Below are positions 23,384 through 31,160 of a stretch of DNA of 48,424 nt, piece by piece. Origin of the DNA: a virus. The stretch is from IMG/VR virus record IMGVR_UViG_3300028581_000069, positions 1 through 48,424 of that record. One strand, written 5' to 3'. The notes under the pieces were generated by a model, which worked only from the letters and a program-made list of their open reading frames with translations, did not search any database and was not told the DNA's origin. The translations under genes and the position numbers were made by a program. Within the stretch, counting starts at the first letter, position 1; each line of letters starts with the position of its first letter.

Positions 23384-23710
23384 ATGTTCTCGATGTTCCA
23401 TTTTCTCGCCAGGTGGCGGAAACCGCAGAGGGAGACGGTCATCTCCCAAATCCAACAACTGGAGGAAACGATCATGGCTAAACTCGCCGAAATCGCCTCC
23501 CGGCTCGAAGCGGTGGATGCGACGCTCAAGAAAGCGTCGGCTGAAATCGTGACCGAGATCGGGAACCTCCGTGAAGCACTGGCGGACGTCGAACTGCCCG
23601 CGCAAGCTGAGACGGCCCTCGCGGCCATCGAAGCGAGCGCCAAGCAGCTCGACGACATCGTCCCGGACGCGGTCCCCGCGCCGGACGCCCCGCCCACGCC
23701 CACGGAGTAA
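23384..23710 (+). CDS. Coiled-coil phage protein downstream of endolysin
   Basis: The 108-residue frame from 23384 includes a basic start (MFSMFHFLARWRKPQ). An internal ATG at 23474 has a much better GGAGG eight bases upstream and gives a 78-residue protein MAKLAEIASRLEAVDATLKKA that matches small phage coiled-coil proteins with a Pro-rich acidic end (DAPPTPTE). I cannot choose between the two starts; the internal one is more likely. Function unknown. Confidence 0.6.
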   Translation: MFSMFHFLARWRKPQRETVISQIQQLEETIMAKLAEIASRLEAVDATLKKASAEIVTEIGNLREALADVELPAQAETALAAIEASAKQLDDIVPDAVPAPDAPPTPTE

Positions 23711-23715
23711 AGCTG

Positions 23716-23744
23716 CCCGCATCCGGTTCGAACCCGGGTGCGGG
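23716..23744. repeat. tRNA T-arm-like hairpin
   Basis: CCCGCA (23716-23721) pairs with TGCGGG (23739-23744). Between them TCCGG, loop TTCGAAC, and CCGGG form a five-pair stem with a seven-base loop, which is exactly a tRNA T-arm. No anticodon or D arm is present, so it is not a tRNA gene. It could be an attachment-site core derived from a tRNA 3' end, or simply a terminator-like hairpin lacking a U-run. Confidence 0.45.
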
Positions 23745-23772
23745 TCCTCCGATTGACATGGTGCGCGGAGGC

Positions 23773-23907
23773 ATGATCCGCCTGCTGCTTGCCGTTCTCG
23801 TCCTCTCCTGTTCGGGATGCGCGTCCGTCCGGGACGCGTGGACCGCATACCAAATAGATCGCGCCATGAATCGCCCGTTCGATCCCCGCTGGCTGGAAAC
23901 AGAGTAA
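23773..23907 (+). CDS. Very small lipoprotein (44 aa), possible o-spanin
   Basis: A short frame begins MIRLLLAVLVLSCSGCASV, a lipoprotein signal with Cys in the lipobox, followed by only about 29 mature residues. An in-frame ATG at 23758 would add five residues. It sits just after the endolysin and the coiled-coil gene, where Rz1-type outer-membrane spanins are found. It is too short for routine gene calling. The TTGACA at 23753-23758 lies 14 nt before the start. Confidence 0.6.
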   Translation: MIRLLLAVLVLSCSGCASVRDAWTAYQIDRAMNRPFDPRWLETE

Positions 23908-23914
23908 CCGTGTC

Positions 23915-24175
23915 ATGGCCTGCGGACTATTCACCACCGGATTCACCGTCGCCGAGGTGCTCGCCATCCAGGCAAAGGCGAAGCAGATGCTCATGGATGG
24001 CAAGACCGTGATGTCGTGGGGCGACAGCGGGTCGTCCGTCACGAAACAATTCCCCATGCAAGTGCAGGACGTGCTTGAAGAATGCGCCCACGCGCTGCGC
24101 GTCCTCGATCCGGCGACCTTCGGGCCGCGACGGACCACCGCCGTTTCCGGCGTCACCGGCTACCTCCCGAAATGA
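23915..24175 (+). CDS. Head-tail joining protein, gpW-like
   Basis: The 86-residue protein has FTVAEVLAIQAKAKQMLMDGKTVMSW and MQVQDVLEECAHALRVLDP, patterns of small phage proteins located between terminase and portal, the position of gpW in lambda. It would close the portal after packaging. It overlaps the portal gene by ATGA. The assignment rests partly on location. Confidence 0.6.
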   Translation: MACGLFTTGFTVAEVLAIQAKAKQMLMDGKTVMSWGDSGSSVTKQFPMQVQDVLEECAHALRVLDPATFGPRRTTAVSGVTGYLPK

Positions 24176-25626
24176 ACCGGTTTCTTGCCACTATCAGCAG
24201 GCTCTTGCCCAGCGCCTGGTTCGGCCCCTACGAATCGGCCAACCCGTCGCCCCGGCGCGGTCGCGTTCCTGGCTCGGCCCCGCGCGACGCGAAGCTCGAT
24301 CTGACGCCCGGCATCCGCTCGGAGCTTGTCCGTCGCTCCCGTTACCTGCAAAAGAACTCGGGGTTCGTCCGCGAGCTGGTCGGCAACATGGCGATCTACT
24401 CGACCGGCGACGGGATCAAGCCGCAGGCCCAATCGCCCGATCAGGAATGGAACCGTGCCGCCGAGGAACATTTCGCCAACTGGTCGGCGCGATGCGAGGT
24501 CACGGGCCGGTTCTCGTTCGAGGAATGCCAGAGCCTTGTTTGCCGCGGGATCGACGTGGATGGCGAATACTTCATCCATAAAACCCGAGACCCGCTCGGT
24601 CGTCCGGCGCTCCAGTTGATCGAGGCGCACAGGATTGGCGACGAGGCCGGAGGCGCCGAAACCGTGGACGGCATCGGGCTCGACGCGGTGGGAGCGCCCG
24701 TTTTTTACCGTTTGCTCCTCGACGACGGCACGCACCGCGATCTGTTGGCCTCTGGCGTCCTGCATGTGTTCGAGCCGGAATCGGTTTCCGCCGTGCGCAA
24801 CCCGGCCACGATCCAGCATTCGATCAATCACATCCTCGACGAGATCGAATTGCTTGCACTGGAGAAACATGCGGTGAAGGACAACGCCGACGTGGCCCGC
24901 GTGCTCAAGACCGCGCGGGGCGAGGCGGATGGCGACGGGGATTTCTCACTCGGCTCGGGAACGGCGGGCGGTCAGGAAGCCAGCGACCCGGCGGCGCTCC
25001 AGAGGATCGTCGGCGGCAAGCTCGTAGCACTAAAGCCCGACGAATCGCTCGACAGCTTCCAGTCCAATCGTCCCAGCCCGACGTTCACCGGGTTCCTCGA
25101 ACATCTCCGCCGCGATTCCGCGCTCGGCGTGTTGCCGTTCGAGTTCGCTGCCGACTCCTCAAAGATCGGAGGCGCGGGGGTGCGGCTCGTGGTGGCCAAG
25201 GCAGACCGCCGATTTTCATTCCGCCAACTCATCCTGATCCAGCGGTTCATCCGCCCGGTCTGGGCCTTCGTGATCGCCGATGCAATCCGGACCGGCGCGC
25301 TGCCGTTCGTGAAGAACTGGCACCGGGTGAGCGCGACGACCCCACGCCGGATCACGGTCGATGCGGGCCGCGAAGCCCAGCAGAACCGGGCAGACGTGGA
25401 GATGGGACTCAAGACGCTGAGCGAACACTTCGCGGAACAGGGTATGGATTTCGAGGAGGAGATGCGGATCAGGGCGCAGAACGCCCGACGCATCCTCGAT
25501 CTCGCCGCCGAATACAGCATCCCGCTCGAAATGCTCTGGCGGCCGGGCGGCGGGACCAATGCCACGCCTGTCGTTGGTGAATCGGAAGACGCGCCCTCCT
25601 CCGGTGGCGTCCGACAGGGCGGTTGA
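24172..25626 (+). CDS. Portal protein, lambda gpB family
   Basis: The 484-residue protein matches gpB/Phage_portal_2: an N-terminal LVRRSRYLQKNSGFVRELVGNM, GIDVDGEYFIHKTRD, LIEAHRIGDE, VLHVFEPESVSAVRNPAT, and a C-terminal NARRILDLAAEYSIPLEMLW. It forms the ring through which DNA enters the capsid. The portal stop and the TTGACA motif before the next gene are adjacent. Confidence 0.92.
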   Translation: MNRFLATISRLLPSAWFGPYESANPSPRRGRVPGSAPRDAKLDLTPGIRSELVRRSRYLQKNSGFVRELVGNMAIYSTGDGIKPQAQSPDQEWNRAAEEHFANWSARCEVTGRFSFEECQSLVCRGIDVDGEYFIHKTRDPLGRPALQLIEAHRIGDEAGGAETVDGIGLDAVGAPVFYRLLLDDGTHRDLLASGVLHVFEPESVSAVRNPATIQHSINHILDEIELLALEKHAVKDNADVARVLKTARGEADGDGDFSLGSGTAGGQEASDPAALQRIVGGKLVALKPDESLDSFQSNRPSPTFTGFLEHLRRDSALGVLPFEFAADSSKIGGAGVRLVVAKADRRFSFRQLILIQRFIRPVWAFVIADAIRTGALPFVKNWHRVSATTPRRITVDAGREAQQNRADVEMGLKTLSEHFAEQGMDFEEEMRIRAQNARRILDLAAEYSIPLEMLWRPGGGTNATPVVGESEDAPSSGGVRQGG

Positions 25627-25646
25627 TTGACATCGCGCACGGGTTT
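25627..25646 (+). promoter_or_regulatory. TTGACA plus 14-nt spacer before the protease GTG start
   Basis: TTGACA begins one base after the portal stop codon and is followed, 14 nt later, by the GTG at 25647. No hairpin is evident. This position argues for the GTG at 25647 over the TTG at 25623. Confidence 0.4.
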
Positions 25647-27083
25647 GTGAAACCCGCCGAAGTCCTTTTTCTCAAACAACCCTGGCTCATCACACCGGAG
25701 GCACACGCCGCGATGGTGGCTGCGTCCCGCTCGTTCTTGGACGCGGCACCGGCACGGATCGCGCCCGAGGCGGAATCTCCGCTTCTGGGCATCGAGGATG
25801 GCATCGGGGTGATCGCGATCAGCGGCCCGATCATCCGCAAACCCGGTCTTATTGCGCAGATCCTGTTCGGTGCGACGGATACCGATGAACTCATCGCAGC
25901 GGTTGCCGAGGCGGGAGAACGCCCCGATGTCTCGGCGGTCCTGCTCGACATCGACAGCCCCGGCGGGAGCGTGAACGGCACGCCCGAGTTGGCCCAGGCC
26001 GTGGCCGACCTTTCGAGACTGAAATACGTCTATGCGTTCAGCGCGGGCCAGATGTGCAGCGCCGCTTATTGGATCGCATCCCAGTGCGATGCCATCTACG
26101 CCACGCCGAGCGCACGGGTCGGCTCCATTGGCGTGATCCTTCCGGTGATCGACTCGAGCGAGGCGATGCGCAGCGAGGGAATCAAGGTCGAGGTGTTCGC
26201 CGCAGGAAAATACAAGAGCGCGGGAACGCCCGGCGTGCCGCTCACCGACGACCAGAGGGAGTGGCTCCAGTCCGATGTCGAGGAAATCGCCGCCGACTTT
26301 CATGCGGCGGTGCTCGCGCGAGGGCGGAAGATCCCGGCGGAAGCGATGGAAGGCCAGACGTTTTCCGCCAGGAAAGCGATGCGGTTCAACCTCGCGGGGA
26401 TGGCCAAAAACCGGGACGAAGTGCTCGGGCGGTTGCGTTCGCTGCACGTTCGGAGCGCCGCTCCGTCAGCCCGTGCGGTTGACACGGGAACTGGGGGCGA
26501 GATGAAAACCCTCGACCAGGAACTCGAAGAGGCGCGGCTGCAAATCGCGCAGATGGAAACCGCGCACGCCGCAGCGCTCGATGCCGCCAAGGCCGACCTC
26601 CAAACCCGCACCGACGATGCAGCGGCCAAAGTCACAAAGCTCGAAGCCGACGCGCAGGCCCGCGAAGCGCTCCTTTCCGAAGCCGCGACCAAGGCGGAAT
26701 CGCTGAACGCCGAACTCGCCGAGGCGAAGGCCGGGCGCGAGCGGCTCGAAGCCGATCTGATCGGTGCCCGCCAGAGCATCGAATCGCTCACCGGCCAGAA
26801 GGCGGAGAGCGAGGCACAGCTCGCGACGCTCACCACACGCAACAAAGACCTCGAAGCCCGCGAGCAGGACATCGAGACCCGCGCCTCGAAACGCGCCGTC
26901 GAAATTGTCGCTTCCACCGGGACGCACGCTCCAGCCCCGGTCACGCCCAAGGGCGACCGTCAGACCGAAGACCTCGTCGCCCGGTTCAGGGCGATCTGCG
27001 ACCCGAAAGAACAAACCCTTTTCTGGCGGTCCCTCACCGCCCAGCAGCAGGCCCAGATCCTCTCCAGCACCGCCAACCAGTAA
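25647..27083 (+). CDS. S49 head maturation protease fused to scaffold (gpC-like)
   Basis: The N-terminal ~285 residues are an S49/SppA-type serine peptidase with LLDIDSPGGSVNG, the catalytic Ser in QMCSAAYWIAS (near residue 138) and a Lys in AAGKYKSAG (near 190). The C-terminal ~190 residues are a long coiled coil, the scaffold. Lambda-like phages make the scaffold alternatively from an internal start. The alternative TTG start at 25623 would add eight residues. Confidence 0.88.
   Translation: MKPAEVLFLKQPWLITPEAHAAMVAASRSFLDAAPARIAPEAESPLLGIEDGIGVIAISGPIIRKPGLIAQILFGATDTDELIAAVAEAGERPDVSAVLLDIDSPGGSVNGTPELAQAVADLSRLKYVYAFSAGQMCSAAYWIASQCDAIYATPSARVGSIGVILPVIDSSEAMRSEGIKVEVFAAGKYKSAGTPGVPLTDDQREWLQSDVEEIAADFHAAVLARGRKIPAEAMEGQTFSARKAMRFNLAGMAKNRDEVLGRLRSLHVRSAAPSARAVDTGTGGEMKTLDQELEEARLQIAQMETAHAAALDAAKADLQTRTDDAAAKVTKLEADAQAREALLSEAATKAESLNAELAEAKAGRERLEADLIGARQSIESLTGQKAESEAQLATLTTRNKDLEAREQDIETRASKRAVEIVASTGTHAPAPVTPKGDRQTEDLVARFRAICDPKEQTLFWRSLTAQQQAQILSSTANQ
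26502..27083 (+). CDS. Nested scaffold protein from internal start (Nu3-like)
   Basis: Internal ATG at 26502, in the same frame as the protease, preceded by GGGGGCGAG and by TTGACA 17 nt earlier. It yields a 193-residue coiled coil (MKTLDQELEEARLQIAQMETAH...) resembling lambda Nu3. This is a familiar arrangement in gpC/Nu3 systems; expression from this start is inferred. Confidence 0.5.
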   Translation: MKTLDQELEEARLQIAQMETAHAAALDAAKADLQTRTDDAAAKVTKLEADAQAREALLSEAATKAESLNAELAEAKAGRERLEADLIGARQSIESLTGQKAESEAQLATLTTRNKDLEAREQDIETRASKRAVEIVASTGTHAPAPVTPKGDRQTEDLVARFRAICDPKEQTLFWRSLTAQQQAQILSSTANQ

Positions 27084-27089
27084 CACGCT

Positions 27090-27992
27090 ATGCCCAACAC
27101 ACTCACCAACGCCAAAGACATCAAGGTCGCCCAAGCGGCTCTCCAGCCGTTCATGGCGACGCTCCTGCCCATGCGGGCGTTCTCGTCCAACTTCTCGCCG
27201 GAGCCCGCCGACAAGCTCGATACGGTTCGGGTGCCAATCGTCGGAGCACCTTCCGCCGCGAGCGACTTTGCCGGGAGCTACACGGCGAATGCCGATTCGA
27301 CCATCGACGTCGCTCCGGTCACGCTCAACCGGCACAAGTTCAAGACCGTCCACGTCACCGCCCGCGAGGCGGCCGAGACGGCGCTCAACGTGCTCGAGGC
27401 GCTCGTGGCCAGCGCCGTCAAACAGCTCGCGCAGGACGTGCTCCAAGACATCTTCTCGGAGGTCACCCAGGAGAACTACGGCGCGCCGGCCATCCCGGCG
27501 CTCGCGTCCACCGCGTTCGATTACAAAAAGGTGCTCGGGGTCCGCGAAGCCTGCGCGGGAGCCAAGATGCCTGTGGGCGACCGTGCGCTTGTGCTCGACG
27601 GGGCCTACTTCACCAATTTGCTCGGTGACGACATCGTGGCCAAGAGCTTCGTGACGCCAATCGCGCAACCCAGCGTGGTCGAAGGACTCATCCGCCGTCT
27701 GGCCGGGTTCGACGTTTACGAAACCTCGATCCTGCCGGAGAACAACGAGAAGCTGGTCGGGTTCGCCGCGCACCCGAGCTGCCTCGCGGTGGCCATGCGC
27801 TACTTGCAGCCGGTGGCCGACTACGACGAGGCGGGCGCGGTGACCGATCCGGATACCGGACTCACCTTCGGTTACCTCCGCTACACCGAGACCAGCAGCA
27901 ACCGCATCTTCGTGACCGTGGAGTGCCTCTACGGTTTCAAGGTCGCCATCAAGAACGGCCTGAAGCGGATCGTCAAAGGCAACGCCTCGTAA
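27090..27992 (+). CDS. Major capsid protein
   Basis: The 300-residue protein follows the protease/scaffold gene. It begins MPNTLTNAKDIKVAQAALQPFMATLLPMRAFSSNF and contains FKTVHVTAREAAETALNVLEALVASAVKQLAQDVL and an end (NRIFVTVECLYGFKVAIKNGLKRIVK) in line with P22/HK97-fold coat proteins of siphophages. It forms the capsid shell. A nearby decoration-like gene follows. Confidence 0.85.
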   Translation: MPNTLTNAKDIKVAQAALQPFMATLLPMRAFSSNFSPEPADKLDTVRVPIVGAPSAASDFAGSYTANADSTIDVAPVTLNRHKFKTVHVTAREAAETALNVLEALVASAVKQLAQDVLQDIFSEVTQENYGAPAIPALASTAFDYKKVLGVREACAGAKMPVGDRALVLDGAYFTNLLGDDIVAKSFVTPIAQPSVVEGLIRRLAGFDVYETSILPENNEKLVGFAAHPSCLAVAMRYLQPVADYDEAGAVTDPDTGLTFGYLRYTETSSNRIFVTVECLYGFKVAIKNGLKRIVKGNAS

Positions 27993-28013
27993 CCTCAAAC
28001 CGACAACCACACC

Positions 28014-28529
28014 ATGATTCCATTCGCAAAAACCGGCGACGCCGGAACGACTCTCAGCCACGCAGTCATCCCCGCTGGAGGGCGGGACCGGGTCCGCGTC
28101 CAATACATCAGCGCGACCTCCGACAAAGCGGCCTCGCTGCTCACTTTCCGCTCCGCATCCGAGACGGCAGGCGTGCTCGCCGCCAGCGCGTCCAACCAGA
28201 AAGTGATCGGTGCCGCGCCTTACGCGGGAGCGGCGCAGAACGACGTGGTTGTTCTTCTGAGCAAGGCCACCGGCCAGGCGATCCGGGGCGTGGTCGATGC
28301 CGTGGACGCCGTGGCGAAAACCATCACCCTCAAAGCCAACCTCGGGCTCGCGCTCGCCCCCGGCGACACCGTCCACCTGATGGCGGCGAAAGGCCAAATC
28401 CCGGTTGGCGCGGCGACCAAGGAGGCGAACGCCCCGACGGTATTTGCCGCTCTCGAAGGCCCGGTGCTGGTCGAACTCGACGGCACCGCCGCTTGTCGGA
28501 TCAATCTCGTGGCGGGGGAGTATTTCTGA
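28014..28529 (+). CDS. Capsid-associated/decoration-like protein
   Basis: The 171-residue protein is Ala/Val-rich and beta-like (LLTFRSASETAGVLAASAS, VIGAAPYAGAAQNDVVVLLSKA). It lies directly after the major capsid gene, where decoration or head-completion proteins are found. No family is recognised. A strong hairpin terminator follows 24 nt after its stop. Confidence 0.5.
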   Translation: MIPFAKTGDAGTTLSHAVIPAGGRDRVRVQYISATSDKAASLLTFRSASETAGVLAASASNQKVIGAAPYAGAAQNDVVVLLSKATGQAIRGVVDAVDAVAKTITLKANLGLALAPGDTVHLMAAKGQIPVGAATKEANAPTVFAALEGPVLVELDGTAACRINLVAGEYF

Positions 28530-28552
28530 TTTTGCCCTCCCGGCCCGCCGAC

Positions 28553-28590
28553 AACCCCCGCATCGGAAACGGTGCGGGGGTTTGTTCTTA
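28553..28590 (+). terminator. Rho-independent terminator after the capsid genes
   Basis: AACCCCCGCA (28553-28562) pairs perfectly with TGCGGGGGTT (28573-28582), ten base pairs with a ten-base loop, followed by TGTTCTT. It lies between the right-facing capsid block and the left-facing TPR-like gene. Confidence 0.7.
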
Positions 28591-28989
28591 TCCCGGCAGC
28601 GCGGCAGCTATCTCCCGGCGGAAATCATCCATTCGCTCCAGTATCCTTGGATCGGTGTCGCCCCGTTCGCAGGATTCCTTCGCGAGCGAATAGGCGTGAT
28701 CCATCAGAATTCGCGCCGCTTGAAATCTCTCGGCGGCAAAACAAACGCGTGCCCAGCCCTCATATCCATCGCAATGGCCGGGTTGTGAAAGGACGAGCTT
28801 CTGAAACGTGTTTTCTGCCAGGCCGGTTTTTCCTTCTTTGAGCGCGGCCATCCCGCGATCCCGCCATTCCAAGTCGTCCTCCCAGTGGGCGCGGATCTTC
28901 GGATGCCTCTTGCGGGCCAACCGAACGAACTCGCTGATTTCTGTGAATGCATCCACGACTGCGGGACGTTGACACGGTCCGCCGGGCAT
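28588..28989 (-). CDS. TPR-like protein on the opposite strand (moron candidate)
   Basis: The 133-residue frame reads left, against all neighbours. It contains helical TPR-like pairs (GMAALKEGKTGLAENTFQKLV, GYEGWARVCFAAERFQAARILMDHAY). Its farthest ATG at 28989 shares the CATG at 28987-28990 with the right-facing gene's ATG; a GTG at 28956 is an alternative start. It interrupts the structural operon, as a lysogenic-conversion gene (moron) would. Its function is unknown. Confidence 0.6.
   Translation of the reverse strand: MPGGPCQRPAVVDAFTEISEFVRLARKRHPKIRAHWEDDLEWRDRGMAALKEGKTGLAENTFQKLVLSQPGHCDGYEGWARVCFAAERFQAARILMDHAYSLAKESCERGDTDPRILERMDDFRREIAAALPG
28969..28987 (+). promoter_or_regulatory. 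TTGACA plus 13-nt spacer before the head-tail connector start
   Basis: TTGACA at 28969-28974, 13 nt, then the ATG at 28988. The upstream neighbour is on the other strand, so no stop codon is fused to the motif here. Confidence 0.4.
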
Positions 28990-29296
28990 GTCGATTCAGG
29001 ACGAAATGGCCGCCGATGTGGCCGAAATACTTGCGGAGATCGGGGAGCCTGTGACTTGGAACGGGCGAACCTACCCGGCTCTGGTTTCCGACCCGGCCAT
29101 CGGCGAAGACCTCGGCATCGGAGGATTCACGGGCACGGGCGATTTCACGGTCAAGATCATGCGGTCCGCTCTTGGGGACGCTCGACCGAAGCTCGGGGAG
29201 ATCATCGGATTCGAGGACGCCCGATACCGGATCACCCGTATCACCGACCATCCGCGCTACCCGATGGTGGTCCTCGTCGTTTCGCCGGAGGACTGA
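28988..29296 (+). CDS. Head-tail connector/joining protein
   Basis: The 102-residue protein begins MSIQDEMAADVAEILAEIGEPVTWNGRTYPALVSDPA and ends with VVLVVSPED. Its size, beta-rich composition and position between head and tail genes fit a gpFII-like head closure protein. The family match is by pattern and context only. Confidence 0.55.
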   Translation: MSIQDEMAADVAEILAEIGEPVTWNGRTYPALVSDPAIGEDLGIGGFTGTGDFTVKIMRSALGDARPKLGEIIGFEDARYRITRITDHPRYPMVVLVVSPED

Positions 29297-29300
29297 CGCC

Positions 29301-29711
29301 ATGATCGACCACTCGCTCGAATTGGCGTTTTGCGCCGCGCTCAAGGCCGACCATCAACTCGGCGGATTCGGATTCTTCACCGGCCTGGATGACGAGACCC
29401 ACAAGCTCCCAGCGATTACCGTCGTAGCGCGGTCGGAATCGCTTGCCGGATCGGCGGAAGTCTTCCGCTGCGATGTGGAAATCCGGGTCGAGACGCACGC
29501 CCACGACGCGCGGCCACAGGAGCACGTCGCCATCGTCGCGCGCATCCGCGAATTGCTTGCCTCCAAGAGCGCCATGCTCGCCGCACTCAATGCAGGGGAT
29601 GCCGTCCAGGTTCTCGGATACGCGGCGACGGGGTCCGGGCAGGAAGTGAGCGATGAGAAATTCCTCACAACGATCACGCTGAAGGTGGGATGCCGCGTCC
29701 CGGCAAATTGA
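29301..29711 (+). CDS. Tail terminator/minor tail-like protein
   Basis: The 136-residue protein has FFTGLDDETHKLPAITVVARS and FRCDVEIRVETHAHD, resembling short tail-completion (gpU-like) proteins. It lies between the connector and a short putative tail gene. The assignment is by position and size. Confidence 0.5.
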   Translation: MIDHSLELAFCAALKADHQLGGFGFFTGLDDETHKLPAITVVARSESLAGSAEVFRCDVEIRVETHAHDARPQEHVAIVARIRELLASKSAMLAALNAGDAVQVLGYAATGSGQEVSDEKFLTTITLKVGCRVPAN

Positions 29712-29730
29712 CACCGCGTCCCGGATAGCC

Positions 29731-30057
29731 ATGCCAGCCAGCGACGTCACATTTGGAATCACCCGCCACGCCGGGGCACTCATCGACAGCGTGGAAACTA
29801 CGCAATCCGTGCAGGTCAAAGAGCTTGCCGGAAGCAATGGCGAAATCGCCCGCGTCCACACATACCGCTCGATGACCGAGGGATCGGTGAAAGGTCACGG
29901 CACACTTTCTGTCGTGCCCGGCGTCGGCGATCCCGGCGTGAGCGGCATCACCGGCGGCGTGACCGTCATTCCCGAACTGAAGAAGTCCGAGTCCAACGAC
30001 GACTTCGACGGCTGGGAATACACGTTCAAGAACTACCCGAGCGCCACGGCAATCTGA
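29731..30057 (+). CDS. Putative tail tube/major tail-like protein
   Basis: The 108-residue protein is beta-rich (IARVHTYRSMTEGSVKGHGTLSV, WEYTFKNYPSA) and precedes the tail chaperone region, where tail tube proteins are encoded. It is short for a major tail protein, so this is tentative. TTGACA lies 17 nt before its ATG. Confidence 0.45.
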   Translation: MPASDVTFGITRHAGALIDSVETTQSVQVKELAGSNGEIARVHTYRSMTEGSVKGHGTLSVVPGVGDPGVSGITGGVTVIPELKKSESNDDFDGWEYTFKNYPSATAI

Positions 30058-30061
30058 TCCC

Positions 30062-30502
30062 ATGCAACGAGGCGACAAACTCATCATCATCCGGGACGTG
30101 GACGCCAATCCTGCCACATCCCTCATTCCGGCAATGGTCGCGGCTCTGACCGCGCTTGGCATTCCACTCGATGCCGACTGCCCGTATCAGGAAACCCGCG
30201 AGATGATCGACGGTCGCGAGCAGCGGGTCGTGACGTGGGTGCTCAAACCGGCGAGCGTTTGCGGCCGATTCGAGACTCAGGCCATGCTCAAAGCGTGGGG
30301 CGACGAGGGCTTCGTCAAATCGAACCCGGAGCACCCGTTCGCCTACATCAAGCAGGCATTCGAGAACCGCGCCCGGATCGCACAGACGGCTGCCGCGCAG
30401 GCCCCGCTCGCGCTCATCCGCAAAGGCAAACGGATCGCCCTGATCCCATTCGACGCGACCCCCGAACGCCGGGAACAACTCCTTTCCGAACTCGACGCAT
30501 GA
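30062..30502 (+). CDS. Hypothetical tail-region protein
   Basis: The 146-residue protein begins MQRGDKLIIIRDVDANPATSLIPAMVAALTALGIPL and contains LIRKGKRIALIPFDATPERREQLLSELDA. No family is recognised. It overlaps the tail chaperone gene as ATGA and may be a tail assembly component. Confidence 0.55.
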   Translation: MQRGDKLIIIRDVDANPATSLIPAMVAALTALGIPLDADCPYQETREMIDGREQRVVTWVLKPASVCGRFETQAMLKAWGDEGFVKSNPEHPFAYIKQAFENRARIAQTAAAQAPLALIRKGKRIALIPFDATPERREQLLSELDA

Positions 30503-30957
30503 ACGAAAAAAACACCACTTCTGAGCGAACCGAAAAGCAGATCGACGTGTATATTGACCCCGCACCGGAGGCAGGCCCATTGAAGCTTCGCCCGTTTTCC
30601 GCCGGAACGCTCACCCTTTGCCGGAAACTCGGGCTGACCATGATCCTCGGCAGCGCCGACGATAAAGCCGTGCTCACCGACGAGGAGAAACAGCGGCAGA
30701 TCACCGCGTTCCTGTTTATCCAGTCCGCCCCCATCGAAACCGTGAAGAAAGCGGCGAAGCTGGCGCGGGAGGACCGGGGGGCGTTCGAGGATCAATACCT
30801 CCTCGACTTCGAATTGAACCTGCCGGTCGGCGCGATGGCGCAGGCCGTCGAGCAACTTGCCGCCGGGATCGATCAGGTGGGGGCCGCGCAGTTCGAGACC
30901 GTGCCCCGCGAGCAATCCGCAGGTGGTCGAGAGGATAGCCCGCCCCCAAACTCCTGA
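30499..30957 (+). CDS. Tail assembly chaperone, short form (gpG-like)
   Basis: The 152-residue protein has LKLRPFSAGTLTLCRKLGL and a helical middle, resembling gpG-type chaperones that coat the tape measure. Near its end, in frame, lies a -1 slippery heptamer at 30945-30951. The stop follows two codons later. The longer frameshift product is annotated separately. Confidence 0.7.
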   Translation: MNEKNTTSERTEKQIDVYIDPAPEAGPLKLRPFSAGTLTLCRKLGLTMILGSADDKAVLTDEEKQRQITAFLFIQSAPIETVKKAAKLAREDRGAFEDQYLLDFELNLPVGAMAQAVEQLAAGIDQVGAAQFETVPREQSAGGREDSPPPNS

Positions 30958-31160
30958 CGCCAGCCTGGCTCGCGCTGTTTGTCTTTCAACTGGCACGCGA
31001 GACTGGCTGGCACCGCGACTTCATCCTCTGGGAACTCCCGCTCGCCGAGCTTCTGCTCTACCAGCAAGCGGCGGTGTTTATTGAAGGCCGTCACTGGCTC
31101 GTGGCTCCTTCGCCACCAGCCCGCTCCCAATGGGACGCACTCATCTCCAACTGGCAATGA
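30499..31160 (+). CDS. Tail assembly chaperone, frameshifted long form (gpGT-like)
   Basis: A -1 shift at 30945-30951 adds 69 codons not otherwise translated: LTPAWLALFVFQLARETGWHRDFILWELPLAELLLYQQ and on to ISNWQ, giving about 220 residues. The extension has no start codon of its own and fills the space to the next gene, whose ATG overlaps this stop as ATGA. It contains WELPLAELLLYQ, a pattern often seen in T-domain extensions. The domain would bind the tail tube protein. Confidence 0.72.
30945..30951 (+). promoter_or_regulatory. Programmed -1 frameshift site CCCAAAC
   Basis: The heptamer C CCA AAC is in the correct zero-frame phase (X XXY YYZ) for the chaperone gene. After slippage the ribosome reads CCC AAA and continues in the -1 frame to a stop at 31158-31160. 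The arrangement is that of lambda gpG/gpGT (lambda uses GGGAAAG). Confidence 0.75.

Noticed and set aside
23711-23750. A possible tRNA gene
   Set aside because: Only a T-arm and acceptor-like stem are present; there is no anticodon arm, D arm or CCA end.
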